Source: Nissolia schottii (Eukaryota > Streptophyta > Magnoliopsida > Fabales > Fabaceae). Taken from it: a stretch of 64,000 nt of DNA. The translations under genes and the position numbers were made by a program. Below are positions 45,070 to 57,489 of this stretch, piece after piece. The notes beneath the pieces were generated by a model. It was not told the DNA's origin. It did no database searches and saw only the letters and a program-made list of their open reading frames with translations. Numbering within the stretch: the first letter of the stretch is position 1; every line of letters begins with the position of its first letter. The stretch is taken from contig QANU01028716.1 in NCBI GenBank assembly GCA_003254905.1, positions 252,899 to 316,898 on the forward strand. The letters are read 5' to 3'.

Positions 45070-46833
45070 TCATCTACCACCACCAGCAGTGGCAGCACTA
45101 TTGGCCACCAAAACAGGAAAAGCAGAACCACCAACACTGTCTGAAAAGGGATCATCAAAATCTAACCCTTCAAAGAAATCATCGGTTAGCTCCATATCTG
45201 GGGACCCAAATTCGTTCTCTTCCACCTCATTATCATCATTATTCATGATCAAATCCTCCAAGTCCCCTTCACTCTCAGACTTTGGTGCAAGCGAAACCTC
45301 TTCTTCCTCCACCCCTGATGTGGAGGGAGAAACTGATTTCGCGAGGGCCTTTTTGGTGTCTCTAGCAATGGCCGTTTGGGGCAGCTGCGGCTTCTGGCGC
45401 GTGGAGCCGGCGAGGGAATTTCTATGAGTAGGGGCAGGGTGGTTGTGGTCACCAGTGTAGGTGACTGTGAACATTGTTGGTTCGGATTTGTTCCTCTCCA
45501 CTTGCTTCCTTGCCAAGCATCCTTTTGAGCTGCTACATCTATAGTATCCTCTATTAATCACACAAAAATACAAAGCTTTGTTAACCTTAGTTATCGGATT
45601 CTGCAGTTTACCTTGTCTATCGCATATCAAATTTTGAGCTACACGAGTATTTGTAATTCAATCATAATAAATGACGAACTGAATATCGAAATGAACCATG
45701 TACTCAGTAACTATTCTCAAAACTTTACCCCCCTCCTTTTTTTTTTGCTGAGTTCAATGAAAAGCATATTGAAAAGAATTTGATGGCCAACCTTGGATAT
45801 GGTGACCCTTTGATGGGTTTCTGCCCATATTTCCTCCATGCCCATATGTCTGAGGAGAGACTCTCAGCCCCCACTTCACAAACTTTCTTAATCTGATTCT
45901 TCCTGCAATTATGACAAAACATGCATTTCACACACACAAATCACCAATCAAAGACATGATTTAGAAGCCTAAATTCAATGCCTTTTTTATTTTATTTTAG
46001 TTCATTTGTCTTTCAAATTAAGAATTATTCACACAATTTCATGTCAGACATAATAGTTAGCTAATGGCCTAAAATTCTATACGAAGTGTCAACTCTAAGA
46101 TTCAAATCAATAAAATTCTGTTGAGAGTCGGAAGTTTGCTTCTATTGCGACCAACCACTTTGCTGAAGGCCTAAAATTCTATTTAAAGTCACGACTCTAA
46201 GATTCAAATCGGTAAAATTCTCTTACCAAAAAAAAGAATCATCAGTTCATTTTTACTGCGAACAACCACTCTTTAGACATAAGGTATCCGATTCCCTCTC
46301 AATTATTCAAAGAGGAAAACAAAAAGAAGAATTTTTTTTTAAAAGAAAAAAAAAAGATAAATCTACCTTCTTTTAGATCGTGGGGTGGTGGCAGAAACTG
46401 CATGGTGAAGGCTCTTAGCAGCACTATTCTGCAGCTGCTGCTGCTGTTGTTTCTGCTGTGCTTGAACCAAATTAGGAGAAGAATAAGAGAGGGAAGAGAG
46501 TGAAGAAGAAGAAGAAGAAGAACAAGGTGTTTGGAAAGAAGGAAAAGACTGTGATTTGAAGAAGAAAGGCTTGCAAAGTTCATGCAGCTCTTGAATGGAG
46601 TTCCTTGCTTCAAAGGGGTTCGAAGAAAGGGGCAAAACCTGGCTGGAACTCTCACTAGGCAGGAAAGAGTTGAAGCCACAAGCAGGTGCAGACCCAAAAG
46701 CAGGGGAAGAAACAGAAGACGAAACAGAGGAAGAAACAGAGGAGGTAGTTGTGGTGGTGGTGTTGGAAGAGGTGGTGGAGGCAATGGTGGCGCAGCCTTT
46801 GACCACCGCGTGAAGATCCCAATTGTCGTCCAT
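45070..46833 (-). CDS. Group IIe WRKY transcription factor (WRKY22/27/29-like)
   Basis: Sequence-specific nuclear regulator that binds W-box DNA (TTGACC/T). The IIe group acts in defence and stress signalling in Arabidopsis. Three minus-strand exons: 46367-46833, 45792-45902 and 45070-45550, total 1059 bases, 352 residues, with GT/AG borders and consistent phases. The N-terminus [14 protein letters not shown] is the IIe signature and is followed by Ser/Thr-rich and Gln-rich stretches. The WRKY domain has WRKYGQK at 178-184 and a zinc site C-X5-C-X23-HNH (C197, C203, H227, H229), with [14 protein letters not shown] and [15 protein letters not shown] following, as in WRKY22/27/29. The intron that splits the WRKY domain after YP and before RGYYRC is in the conserved IIe position. 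The tail is acidic, a probable activation region. Exact orthologue not decidable by eye. Confidence 0.95.
46066..46275 (-). repeat. 102-bp tandem duplication in WRKY intron 1
   Basis: GGCCTAAAATTCTAT occurs at 46066 and again at 46168. The copies share CTCTAAGATTCAAATC, AAAATTCT and GCGACCAACCACT blocks with moderate divergence. Intron 1 is 45903-46366, so the array makes up nearly half of it. Confidence 0.85.
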
Positions 46834-46993
46834 GGAGAAGAGGGGGGAGAGAGAGAGAGAGGCGACAACCTCTGAAAATGTTCTGTTTTTTTTTTTTTTT
46901 CCTTTGAGAGAAGTGACAAAAGAAGGCGCTGACTTTTTGTGTTAAGAGAGAGAAATGATAGGATGCAAGAAAAGGGTAGAAAAAAAGACAAAG

Positions 46994-47001
46994 TATATAT
47001 A
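46994..47001 (-). promoter_or_regulatory. TATA box of the WRKY gene
   Basis: TATATATA in the context CCCTATATATACTT on the minus strand, about 160 bases upstream of the ATG at 46833. A CT/GA-rich leader lies between them. Confidence 0.6.
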
Positions 47002-47509
47002 GGGAGAGAAAGTGTGGAACACTTCACAAAGTCTAGTGAGAGAAACAAATTTGCCTAACCAAATTAATTATAAATAATTTCACACTTATTTTTTTTATAT
47101 AAAATTTTATATTTGTGTCTTATAAATAAGAATTTAATATTAGAATAAGTTATCTCAAAATGAACCAAAATGGTTCAAGATGATATCAGGTAAAATCTAA
47201 CTTCGTATATTAGTAATTTCAATCTTAATATATAATATAATATAATGTAATATAATATAATATGATTTGATATGCTCACCAACACGTATGACAAACTATT
47301 TTGGCAAATGATGTTGGAGAAGGAAAAAAAATTGGTTCTCCTCCATTTTTCTTCCTTTTAATAAACTAAATCGTATTTAAAGATTCTATTGGACATAAAT
47401 TAATTTAGTTTGAATACAATTCACTTATTATGATAATAAAACTTATTATTAAGGTAATCCTTTTATTGATAAGACTTGAACATGAAATTTTACTAAATAA
47501 ACTTTTTTT

Positions 47510-47656
47510 AGGTTGCCTGTCCGGTATCCAAGGCTTAGCCTTAACTAATCCGAGTCGACCCGGGTCGCACACATGGCTATGACGGGTGAGTCTCCCAGCG
47601 GGGATAACTGCGTAAGCGATACCAAGCCGCTTACTACTTGGATCAACTCCCATTGG
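47510..47656 (-). mobile_element. tRNA-derived SINE-like element
   Basis: A GC-rich island in AT-rich DNA. On the minus strand it begins near GGGAGTTGATCCAAGTAG, has an A-box-like AGCGGCTTGGTATCGC and, about 55 bases later, a B-box-like GGGTCGACTCGG, then a tRNA-unrelated stretch ending CAACCTAAAAAAAG. This is the build of a plant SINE. The short open frame across it is incidental. Confidence 0.5.
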
Positions 47657-48291
47657 TAAAATGTTTAATACTTTAAGTCAACCAAATATTAATTAGAAAG
47701 AAATACATTTTTCGACTAGTATACTATTTAATTTCTACTGGAGTTATTATAATTGATTGTATTATGATTAAATTATAACTAATTTCATGTATTTTTGTTT
47801 AAAATATAACCTATTCAACACTTTGTTAACTCTTACCCCTATCATCTCAAAAATCTAGTAAAGAATAAGACATGATTAGATAACAATGAAAAAACAAAAG
47901 TTTTACAATGACAATGCATTAAATCAATTTTAAAATATTGTAATGAAATATTTATTGTTCAACTAGAAGAATATGAATATTATATAGCCCTCTTTTAAAA
48001 AATTTTGAATTCAAATCCCCTTTTAAAAATATTTACTTTATCAATCTTTTACATTTTTCATCGATTATTATATAATTATTATCAAACCATAGATACCAAT
48101 TAATACTATTATAATACACCAATTATTAATAATATTATTAAGTATAAGTATAATTGATTATTATAATTTATCATTCAATACATATTAACTGTACAATATA
48201 AATGTCGGTGGATCAAAGGTCCATCGAATACCAATGATTAAAGACCAAAAATTACAATATTAATGTAGTATACAAGTTTTAGTGTACCAAT

Positions 48292-48365
48292 AAGGGTATG
48301 GCATATTGGTAAGTAGGTCACACTTCCAAAGATAGTACTAAGATTCAAATCTTTAAGAAAATAAT
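48292..48365 (+). mobile_element. tRNA-derived SINE-like segment
   Basis: TGGCATATTGGTAAG (A-box-like) at 48299 and AGATTCAAATCT (B-box-like) at 48341, 40 bases apart, followed by A-rich sequence. Degenerate and without clear ends. Confidence 0.35.
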
Positions 48366-49031
48366 TATTTTCTCCACTACATATTTACATTTAATTATTT
48401 TGACTAAATTGATACATCTTTAAACTTTATTTGAGTACATTATTAGCAATAAAGTTTGAACCTATATAATATTATGTACTTAAACCTCTCAAAGCTAAAT
48501 CATTCATAATAGTTCTAAGCTAACGAATATTTAAATAAACTAAAGCGTGTTGCATATATACAAAGTAAAAAATAAATATTTAATTTTTTTTAAAGATTTT
48601 GCCAACAACTATCATAAGGGTAACACTTAATAGGAGACTTAAAGTAAAATATTTTAAATTTTTTAATACTTTCAATGCATTGAAAATTTTAAATTTTAAG
48701 TTTTCATTAAAAACTTTTTACTTATTCCTTAACAAGTGTCCTAAGGATACTTATTAATAATTTTTTTATGTGAAAAATATATTTAAGTTAATATGAAATT
48801 AAGTGTTTACATGCATCGTTTACGTAATAAACAAGTGTCTGTTCTTTTTCATATATGGAGAGTGATTTGGCAATTAGGTGAAAATAGATCACATAGTTTG
48901 TTGGGAGCTTTAGTTTGACATAGCCCGTTTAATAATTTAGGCATATGCTTTTCAATAGAATAAAATTTAACCAAACCACCTATATTATATAGGCTATGAG
49001 AAAAACTTAACGTGTCAACCTGTTTATACAA

Positions 49032-49068
<37 letters not shown>

Positions 49069-49069
49069 T
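49032..49069. repeat. (ATT)n microsatellite
   Basis: About twelve to thirteen ATT units without interruption. Confidence 0.97.
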
Positions 49070-49413
49070 ATATATCAATAATTTAAATTATATTATATTA
49101 ATAGGATTTTTAGCCTTGTATTAAGTCTTTTAGTTTTGCCCTATTTTAAAAAAGGTCTGATGGCCTATTTCAAAATCTTTTTGACCTATTTTAAGACTTC
49201 ATGAACAAATCGACCTCTAAATAAATTGTTGGGTCAAGTTAAACATTTATAAAGGTTAGACAAAGTTTAAACGAAAAATGTATTATGAGACTAATATATA
49301 GACTATATTCAAACTACATATTTAAAATATAAATCCAAAACCATAGTCTATTTTCCACCCTATTAATTTGACTATTTGCCATGGTATCTCTTTGTGCTTA
49401 TCTCTTCACTGTT

Positions 49414-49416
<3 letters not shown>

Positions 49417-49459
<43 letters not shown>
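49417..49459 (+). repeat. (CT)n microsatellite
   Basis: About twenty-one uninterrupted CT units. Confidence 0.97.
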
Positions 49460-49462
<3 letters not shown>

Positions 49463-50707
49463 TAGTTGCGTTCTCCCCACTTTGGAAGCTAGTTTTGGTT
49501 CTTTGTGGGGGGTTGACATTGTGAAAATGTCAAAGGATAGTGAAACCTTGCTCTGCTCCTCTAGATTTCGCTGAAGAATCACAAGGCCACACGTAACGCA
49601 CCTTCCTTTATGAGAGAAAAGGCTATGCTTTATTATAATATAAAGAGTTTATATTAAATATTAATTGCCAGTGCCGGCAGTAGCAATAGACATAAACAAG
49701 CATATAAGATAATGAGATCAACAAGTTCATTGAATTTATTTATCATCACCCTATGTATATATTAATTAGAACTGAGTTATTTTTACCTTTTCAATATAAC
49801 CTCTATATTTTCTTTAAAAAATGATTTCAACATTTAAAATAGTATATTTTAATATTAATTTTATATATTATCATCAAAATAAGTTTTCTTTTAATTTTTA
49901 TTAGATTAATTAGCTCAATTATATAATAAACTTCAAATAACTGAAGTACTTTTTTCTAAACTAGGTTATATGTATATGAAACTCACTGAATTTAAGTAGT
50001 TTGGTACGAGAAAGTAAAATAGTCTCAACGTTATTTTTTTTTTCATTTATAACTTTTAAGACTTGAACACAACACCTTATTTAAGAGAAACAAAAATCGA
50101 TTTACTTAAACAATCTAATTAAAACTAGATATAATCAAAGCAGTTTATCAACAAATCGCATAATTTGAGTGAACTTTGTTCATATAGAAGTTTTTTCTCT
50201 TTAATTGAAGGAAAGAAAAATTTAATTTAAATAAAACTAAATGATGAGGAGTAATATTTATTTTGAACTCTAATATTTGTATATGAAAAAATATTAGTGA
50301 GCTGTCTCTAAGTAATTCAGAAAATTTGATGTAACATGATTCTATATAAAGGTAGTATGAACTTATGCCCACACCAGCAAAAAGGTGGTGACTACCTAGT
50401 AATTCTAAAATAAATAAAAAGAAAAGAAAAGGAGAAGTATGTTAACTTTCTTAACATTTGTTTTTTCTATTTCAAGTTTCAACCCCTATTCTCATATAAA
50501 ATCAATATAGTTTGTCTAACTTCACTCTTCTTATTTGACTTCATTTTTTTAAAAAAAAAGGCTACATATACACTTTTCTTTGTTAACTTTGCATCAATTC
50601 TGATCTATTCACTTTATAACTTTTTTTTAAATGATCCAAAAGTAATGTTATAATTTTATCCAGTTTCTCTTTAACGAAAATTGCATACATGATACATGCA
50701 TGTCATG

Positions 50708-52893
50708 TGAAACACCCTAACTAGCTAGCCTACGCTTAAGTCGCAAACTTGTTGGCTAAGTTGTTATCTGCTTTGGTGGGGATTACTTAGTCCCGTGTAT
50801 ATATATCATAAAATATTGTTACCCAAAATATGGACCAAATTGAAACTTTCTTTGTACGTTACATAGCTTAAATTATGAGTCTTGTCGCGTCAGAGCATAC
50901 ATTGCGAGCGGAAACATAGCATGCTTAACTATAAATAGAGATATAATTAATACATGCCAAGATAACAAACAACGGTCCCTCATACATGCATGAGCAAATA
51001 CACTATTAGTATTATAAGTATTAAGTGCAAGTATCGCATAGAAGTACAAGTACATATATATAATCTACTAGCTAATCGTCTAGTCTTCCGCTGTCCTCCT
51101 GCAATTCCTCTCTTTGTTCCTCGTACTACTCGCACCGCTCTGACGTCTTCTTCATTCTCGTCGCGCTCGCCTAGAACCACAAAGGAGTGGGGGATGAGAA
51201 CACTGCGTTCTCAGTGGGTAACCTCTGGTCTTGCTACTCATTTTAAACTCAATTATGATTCCGTCACTCAAGGGGTCTCTAGGTGTCACAGTTATACTAT
51301 ATACCTACCATTTATTAAAATTCATACTAAGCCTGAGTAGCTTTATCTAATTTACTATGTAACTGGGGGAACCTATTCTTCATTAACTAAGTCATCTGTT
51401 CTCTACCTTACTTCCTAAATCACATATAATCCCAAAATTCACATAATCACATAATAAGCTTCCATGTGCGTCCACTTATAACCGTGCCCATTTAATTATA
51501 AGCTTCTTCACACATCCACTTATGTACAGTTATATCACTTAGAGCACATACTCAAGCTCAACCCCCCGTAACGGTGGCCTACCGTCACAAGCTTCATTTT
51601 TGTCTCAGTATCGTGAGGACCAGGCAGCGCTTAACCTAAGTAGCTCACGATAGGAGAATCCATCCTTATGCTACGGATGGCGAGGGGATCTTACCCCGTC
51701 CTTATGCTAGGGACGAGATATACCCAGGGTTCAGCTTGCCTTTCCTTCCGGCTAGTGGCGCAGCTAGGAAAAGAATCCTTTAACCCCCTTTATTCCTTTT
51801 AGGGACTTAATGACGTCATGCCCTATTCCTTTTCCAGTCAACTGTCCATTTATCCAGTTAACAGTTCATATATCCAGTCAACAGTTCATATAGCCAGTTA
51901 ACAGTTCATAAAGCCAGTCAACAGTTCATATATCTTGAATATACATCATCAGTTCATAAATATTTGCATACTCACATGAAGGCATCCTAACCGCATATAT
52001 ATCTAATCACAAAACCACTTAGACAGTGGATAAGTTGGTTACCCACTTGAAGACTAGATTTGCCACAAGTCTGCAGAAACTCTGAGAGTCCGATAGCTTA
52101 TGCTCTTTGCCACCGGAAGAATTCTTTAAGGTTATGAATGGAGATTATTGCCTAAGAGAATAAAGAATGGTTATTAGAGAGAAGAGTATGGAGATTTAGG
52201 GTTTGGGCTAAGCGGAAACTATGGTGTCTGCAGCTTGGCGAAACAACAGTGGAGTGTGCCAACCGGCAGAGTTTCACCAAGCTTCCTCTTGTCTTTCATT
52301 TAGCACCATCCTTGGGCATATATATAGGCCTTGGCATGAACTAGCTTCTTCAAGAAGCTAAGGAAAATTTTAATTTTAAACTAAATTAATTATGGTGTCA
52401 TGCATGACCTAGCGTGCTTAGTCACCTAATTAGTCATCTTGGTCATAATTGCTTTGAATTTGACCAAGACATTTTGGCACAATTTTGGCCGTGACTTTCT
52501 TTCTTCCTTGGCCGGCCATGTGCTTCAAATTTTCTAAGATCAAATTCCGATCAATTTTGATTGTGTTTGGTCATTAGCTATCTCGGTACTTCGCGTACGG
52601 TTATCCAAAAAATATTCTGATCGCATCATTGTGATCTACTAATTTTCTAAGGAATAATTTGAATTAATCTAAGATTTTTGTGAACCTTTCTCCGTAACCT
52701 TATGTTTTATAGATACCTTAGACCTACTATTGTACTCAAATGACAAAAAGGATCTGTTTGAGTATCTGCAAAATTTTTCGAAACTGAGCAGAATTTATTC
52801 TACAGACATTTTAACCCATAATCTCGTGCAAAACTTATTTCCCCTATTTAATTTTAGGAAATCTTTACTAAGGTAAAAAGCAGGATGTTACAT
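50708..52893 (-). mobile_element. Solo LTR, probably Ty3/gypsy, 2186 bp
   Basis: The block begins TGAAACACCCTAAC and ends GGATGTTACA, the TG...CA ends of an LTR; its ends are also similar when inverted (TGAAACACCCT and TGTAACATCCT). The same five bases TCATG flank it at 50703-50707 and 52894-52898, the size of duplication an LTR element makes. No internal coding region lies within or beside it, so it is the remnant left after recombination between two LTRs. Orientation is set from the TGTAACATCC start common in plant gypsy LTRs and is tentative. The unmutated duplication suggests moderate age. Confidence 0.82.
51834..51934. repeat. 20-bp tandem repeat inside the solo LTR, five copies
   Basis: Units starting CCAGTCAAC or CCAGTTAAC recur at 51834, 51854, 51874, 51894 and 51914, each with AGTTCATATAT-like or closely similar sequence. 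Confidence 0.92.
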
Positions 52894-52898
52894 CATGC

Positions 52899-54749
52899 CT
52901 GTAATCACCTACCAAAAGAAGAAAATTCTTCACTCACCAATCTAGCTGTTTTTTTTTTTCCTGGGGGCCTAATTATCTAATTATTTTTTAATTATTGCTT
53001 GAAGAACATCGATCCTGTTGCACCTTCACTCATACCAAAGCTATGCCGTACATTCTGATTAATTGGTGTTACTGTTACTGTTATAGCCATTTGGATATTA
53101 TTGCTTTTTGGTTTGATTTAACTATAAATTTTCATGTCAAATTGAAGAATGAATGCACCAATAAAAAACTTGGGGTAGTGAGTAAGAGCATACATTGACC
53201 GATTCGAGTTATATTTTTTTTTAGATGAATTCACTCAATCGATAAATTTGACAAGTGGGTTGAATGAGTCAAGTTGTGTGGTTTGGAATGGGATGACCGA
53301 TCTCGAATCAATTCATTAGGTTGTCGAGCGAGTTGAACACGTCAACAAGTGATTGAGATTTTTTTAAAAAAAATTGCCTATTATTTAAGGATTTTTTTTT
53401 TGCATTTTATGCATTTGGAAGTTGCTTTCTCCTTTTTTGAGAGGCTTTGGTTGATTTGGGTAAAGTTTCTTTTTTTTTTTTTTTTTTGGGAAGAAGGGTC
53501 ATTAGACTAAGTTGAGTAACATTAGGTAAAAAAAAGGCCTTTGATTCGATTTAAAAATTCAATAACCTGTCACTCAATCAATTAAACATCGAGTCAAGCT
53601 AATTTTTCACCGAAGACCCAATGTGCTTTAAGTCAAATCAACCTGGTCGACTTTAAATCAAGTGAGTTTAGTGGATTGGATGGGTTAGTTCATCCGAATG
53701 GTTAGAAAGAAAAGTTTAATTCTAGGAAGGAATAATTCATGAAGGTTTGTGATGAAATTATAGCTAATATTGGCCACAATAATGGTCATAAATGAAAAGT
53801 CACATACTTTATCCATTTATAATCTTACAAATTTTATCTTCAAAAAAAAAAAAGATGAGATTCCAACTCAAAATTCTGTTTACTTATGTTGAATCTCATA
53901 TTTGCATACATCATTTTTAATTTTTAAATACATCATTAAATCACTATATTTAAATATAAATTTGTTAAAAAATATTAATTTAAAGATGTACCTCAAAATT
54001 AAAATTAACCTATATATACAATTGAACGGATAAATTTATAATATGAAATAAGTGCCTAACAATTTAAAACACCTAACTCATAACTCATTGCTACTTAAGC
54101 TGTCAAATTGACCTTACCTTCCGAGCAAATATTAAACCTGGGCTTGGTGAGTGAGAACCATCATAACAATGAAAATTACTTTATCATAATAATTAAAGTA
54201 TCATGATCACACTCATTAACAACATTCCTTATGTCTGCTCTTGATCAAAATTCCCCCCATTTCTTATCATGATTTTCGCATGAAACTTAAAAAGTGTAAA
54301 ACCAAAAACTTAAATATCTTGTAAGTTGAAATAAAATAAAATAAGAAAACATTTAGGCTATCAAAAATTTATAACAGAATAGAGTTATCAGAGTGATCTG
54401 ATATTCCGTTAACCGTTAGATAAATGAAAGTGTGTCTCCTCACTTTATTTTATCATCTTCATAATTTTTGTCAAGAATTTTAGTAAAAATCTTTTAATGG
54501 AGTAGCATTGCTCTAAAAATAAAATAAAAAAGCTTCTCAATTGTAATAAGATTTGAAGAAGGAGAGAAACATTTATGAGAAATTCTAAAATGTATCAAGA
54601 GTATGAGAAAAGTTTTGCGTGCATGAATATTTTGATCTAAAAATGTACTAAATTTGTCAAGTGACAAATAAAAATAACCGAAATGAGTACTTGGTACATT
54701 AACTTCGTGAACCATCTTATTGTTTCTCCAAGCTTGTTATGTATGCATT
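52899..54749. other. Intergenic, no gene recognised
   Basis: Between 53195 and 53700 the sequence is rich in GAGTC, TCGAGC, GGTCGAC and AATCAAT words in both directions, the style of degraded non-autonomous hAT repeats, with T runs near 53390 and 53470. No exons are seen. Confidence 0.5.
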
Positions 54750-55470
54750 TGTTGTGTTAGGGTCTTTATTAAATTGGGTCCAACACTTATTTTATTTATT
54801 ATCATATATATTATTATCTTATTTAAAAAAAAAGCCAGATTTAATTTTGATTGAAATTTATTTTTTAAGGATTTGAAATCCTTATACATGCTTCGTATAA
54901 GCATATATATTAAGTATCACGCATAGCTACAGAGCAAGTGTACCATCTTCAGTGCTGCCGGGTTGCTTTTGAGGATTTTTTCTTCTTCTGATATTTGTTA
55001 AATATTATTTTGTACTTTGTGTTCAACGTGATTTTAGTCGTTTATTTTAAAAATTGTGGGCGTTAATTTAGTAACCTCAGAATATTTTTATCTCCTATTT
55101 AGTTGTACTGCTTTTATCCTGTGTGGGTCTTTTGAGCGTATTGCTATATTATTTATTCCACCATTTTAATAGTGAGTAGACTTTCGTTTTTGAAATTCTT
55201 TTTGTAGAACTCTTTTGTTGTGCTCATTAATATTTTCATAGTGAAATTTTTCTAGACTAGGTCCCGATTTTTTATCCCTCTCGTTCGGGGGTTTTCCACG
55301 TTAACAATTAGTGTGTGTTCTCTCTGCTTTGTCTATTTAATTTTTCGCACTCTTGGATACATTGCTTGCCATATATTATGTTTCTCATAGGTTCAATTCA
55401 AGCAGGAAAGGTTATTATTTCCACTACGTGTTTGTGATTTTTTCGCTGCATATACATGCCTTTTCCAACA
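54750..55470 (+). repeat. 5' LTR of the copia fossil
   Basis: Starts TGTTGTGTTAGGG and ends TTTTCCAACA. It shares long blocks with 59138-59843, including AAGGATTTGAAATCCTTATA and GGGTTGCTTTTGAGGAT. Confidence 0.88.
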
Positions 55471-57489
55471 GCTGGCATCAAAGTTGTTTTGGATCTTGGG
55501 AAATTTGTTTGATTGAAATATAGAGCTTAATTATGGTAGGATGATATGTTTGAATGACACTAATTACCACAAATGGAAATGCAAGATGAAGGATCTACTC
55601 TTTGTGAAAATTACATCTTTTGGTGTTTTCTACGCAGAAATCGGAGAATAAATCTGATGAAAATTGGGATTTTGAGCACGAGATGGTCTGTGATTTTATC
55701 CGACAATAGGCAGATGACAACGTTTTGAATCATATTGTTAATGATTCATGTGCCAGAACTTTATGGGAAAAGCTTGAAAATTTGTATGCCTCCAAGATCG
55801 AGAACAACAAATTATTTTTGTTGACGCAAGCTATGAATTTTAAGTATAAAGAAGGTACTTCTATTTCTGATCAATTCAGTAATTTTCAAGGTTGTTTTGA
55901 TCAATCGTCTAACATGTGTATTAAATTTGAAGATGAAGTTATGGGGTTTTGGTTGCTTAATACTCTACCTGATTATTGGGAAAGTCTCCGTGTTACTTAA
56001 ACTAATTCTTCTCCTGGCGGTGTTGTGACTATGAATATGGTTAAAACTGTTGTTTTGAATGAAGAAGTTAGATGACAAACTTAGCAGACATCCCTTACAC
56101 AATCAAAGGTTTTGGTTACTAAATACAAGGGGAGAAGCAGAGACAAAGATAAGGGAAGAGGTAAACAAGGTAAAAGCAAGCACAAAAGCAAATTGAAATC
56201 CAAGTACAGAAATTTTGAGTGCGATAATTGTGGTAAAAAGAGTCATATTAAGAAGTTTTTCCATGTGTTAAAGAATGAGAAAAATGGTAACAAAGGTAAT
56301 AGAGAAAAAAAGAATGATGGTAATGATAATCGTGTTGTTACTGCTACTGATGGAGATCTGTTGATTGTTTTTTAACAGAATATGATCAATATTTCTTGTG
56401 ATGATTCTAGTTGGGTTATTGACAGCAGTGCCAATTTTCATCTGATTTCAAGAAAGGATTTTTTCTCTTCCTATATTCTAGGTAATTTTGGTGTATTGAA
56501 GATGGGAAATAATAACACGTCAAAGGTTATTGACATTGGTTCCATTTGCTTGGAAACCAGCAATGGAACAAAGTTAATTTTGAATAATTTCAAGCACGCA
56601 CCGGACATTTGCTTACATCTGATTTCTGCTAGTATTCTTGATGACAATGGCTATTTTAATACCTTTGGTAATGGACAATGGAGGCTTACTAAGGGTTCTT
56701 TAGTTGTGGCACGTGGTAAGAAATTTTTTGGTTTGTACTGGATGAAAGCTACTATTTTTATTGATGCTGTAAATTCTAATGATTCTGAAAGTTCATCAGA
56801 ATTATGGCATAAAAGACTAAGCCACATTAGTGAGAAGGATCTAAAATATTTGGCCAAGAAGAATTTTCTTGCAGATTTGAAGAATGGGAAACTAGAAAAA
56901 TGTGCTCATTGCTTGGCTGGGAAATAGAACAGAGTCTCCTTCAAGAGTCATTCTCCTTCTAGAAAATTAGAGGTGTTTGAGTTGGTGCATTTAGATATCT
57001 GTGGTCCTATGAAGATTAAAACTTTTGGCAGTGCTTGTTACTTTGTTACGGTTATTAATGATCATTCAAGAAAACTCTAGGTTTATGATTTGAAGACTAA
57101 AGACCAGATAGTTGGTGTCTTTAAACAATTTCAAGCTTCCGTTGAGAGAGATGCAAGGAGAAACTGAAATGTATTCGCACCGATAATGGTGGCGAGTATT
57201 GTGGACCGTTTGATGAATACTACAAATAACAAGGTATTTGACACTAGAAGACGCTTCCCAAGATTCCTTAACTCAATGGCTTGGTCGAAATGATGAACGT
57301 GACATTGATGGAGAGAGTCAGATTTCTGCTTTCTGAAAACAGTGGGTTGCAGCAATGGATGATGAGATGAAATCATTGCTTGAAAATCATATTTTTGATC
57401 TAGTCAAGTTTCCCAAGGACAAGAAATCTTTGGAGAATCAATGGATTTACAGATTGAAGACTGAAGAGAATGGTTCTTGTACTGAGAAG

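Larger units (their letters stand above)
47057..50702. other. Intergenic, no gene recognised
   Basis: AT-rich sequence with two SINE-like tRNA-derived segments and several simple repeats. Around 49360-49575 a short open frame runs through the CT repeat; it has no other support. Confidence 0.5.

Noticed and set aside
45070-46833. Assignment of the WRKY gene to At2g46130 (WRKY43) on the basis of synteny
   Set aside because: WRKY43 is a group IIc protein; the N-terminus and domain here are group IIe, so the nearby position would be coincidence.
46299-47048. 249-codon minus-strand frame rich in Leu, Pro and Ser
   Set aside because: It is an alternative frame across exon 1 of the WRKY gene and its leader, produced by low-complexity sequence.
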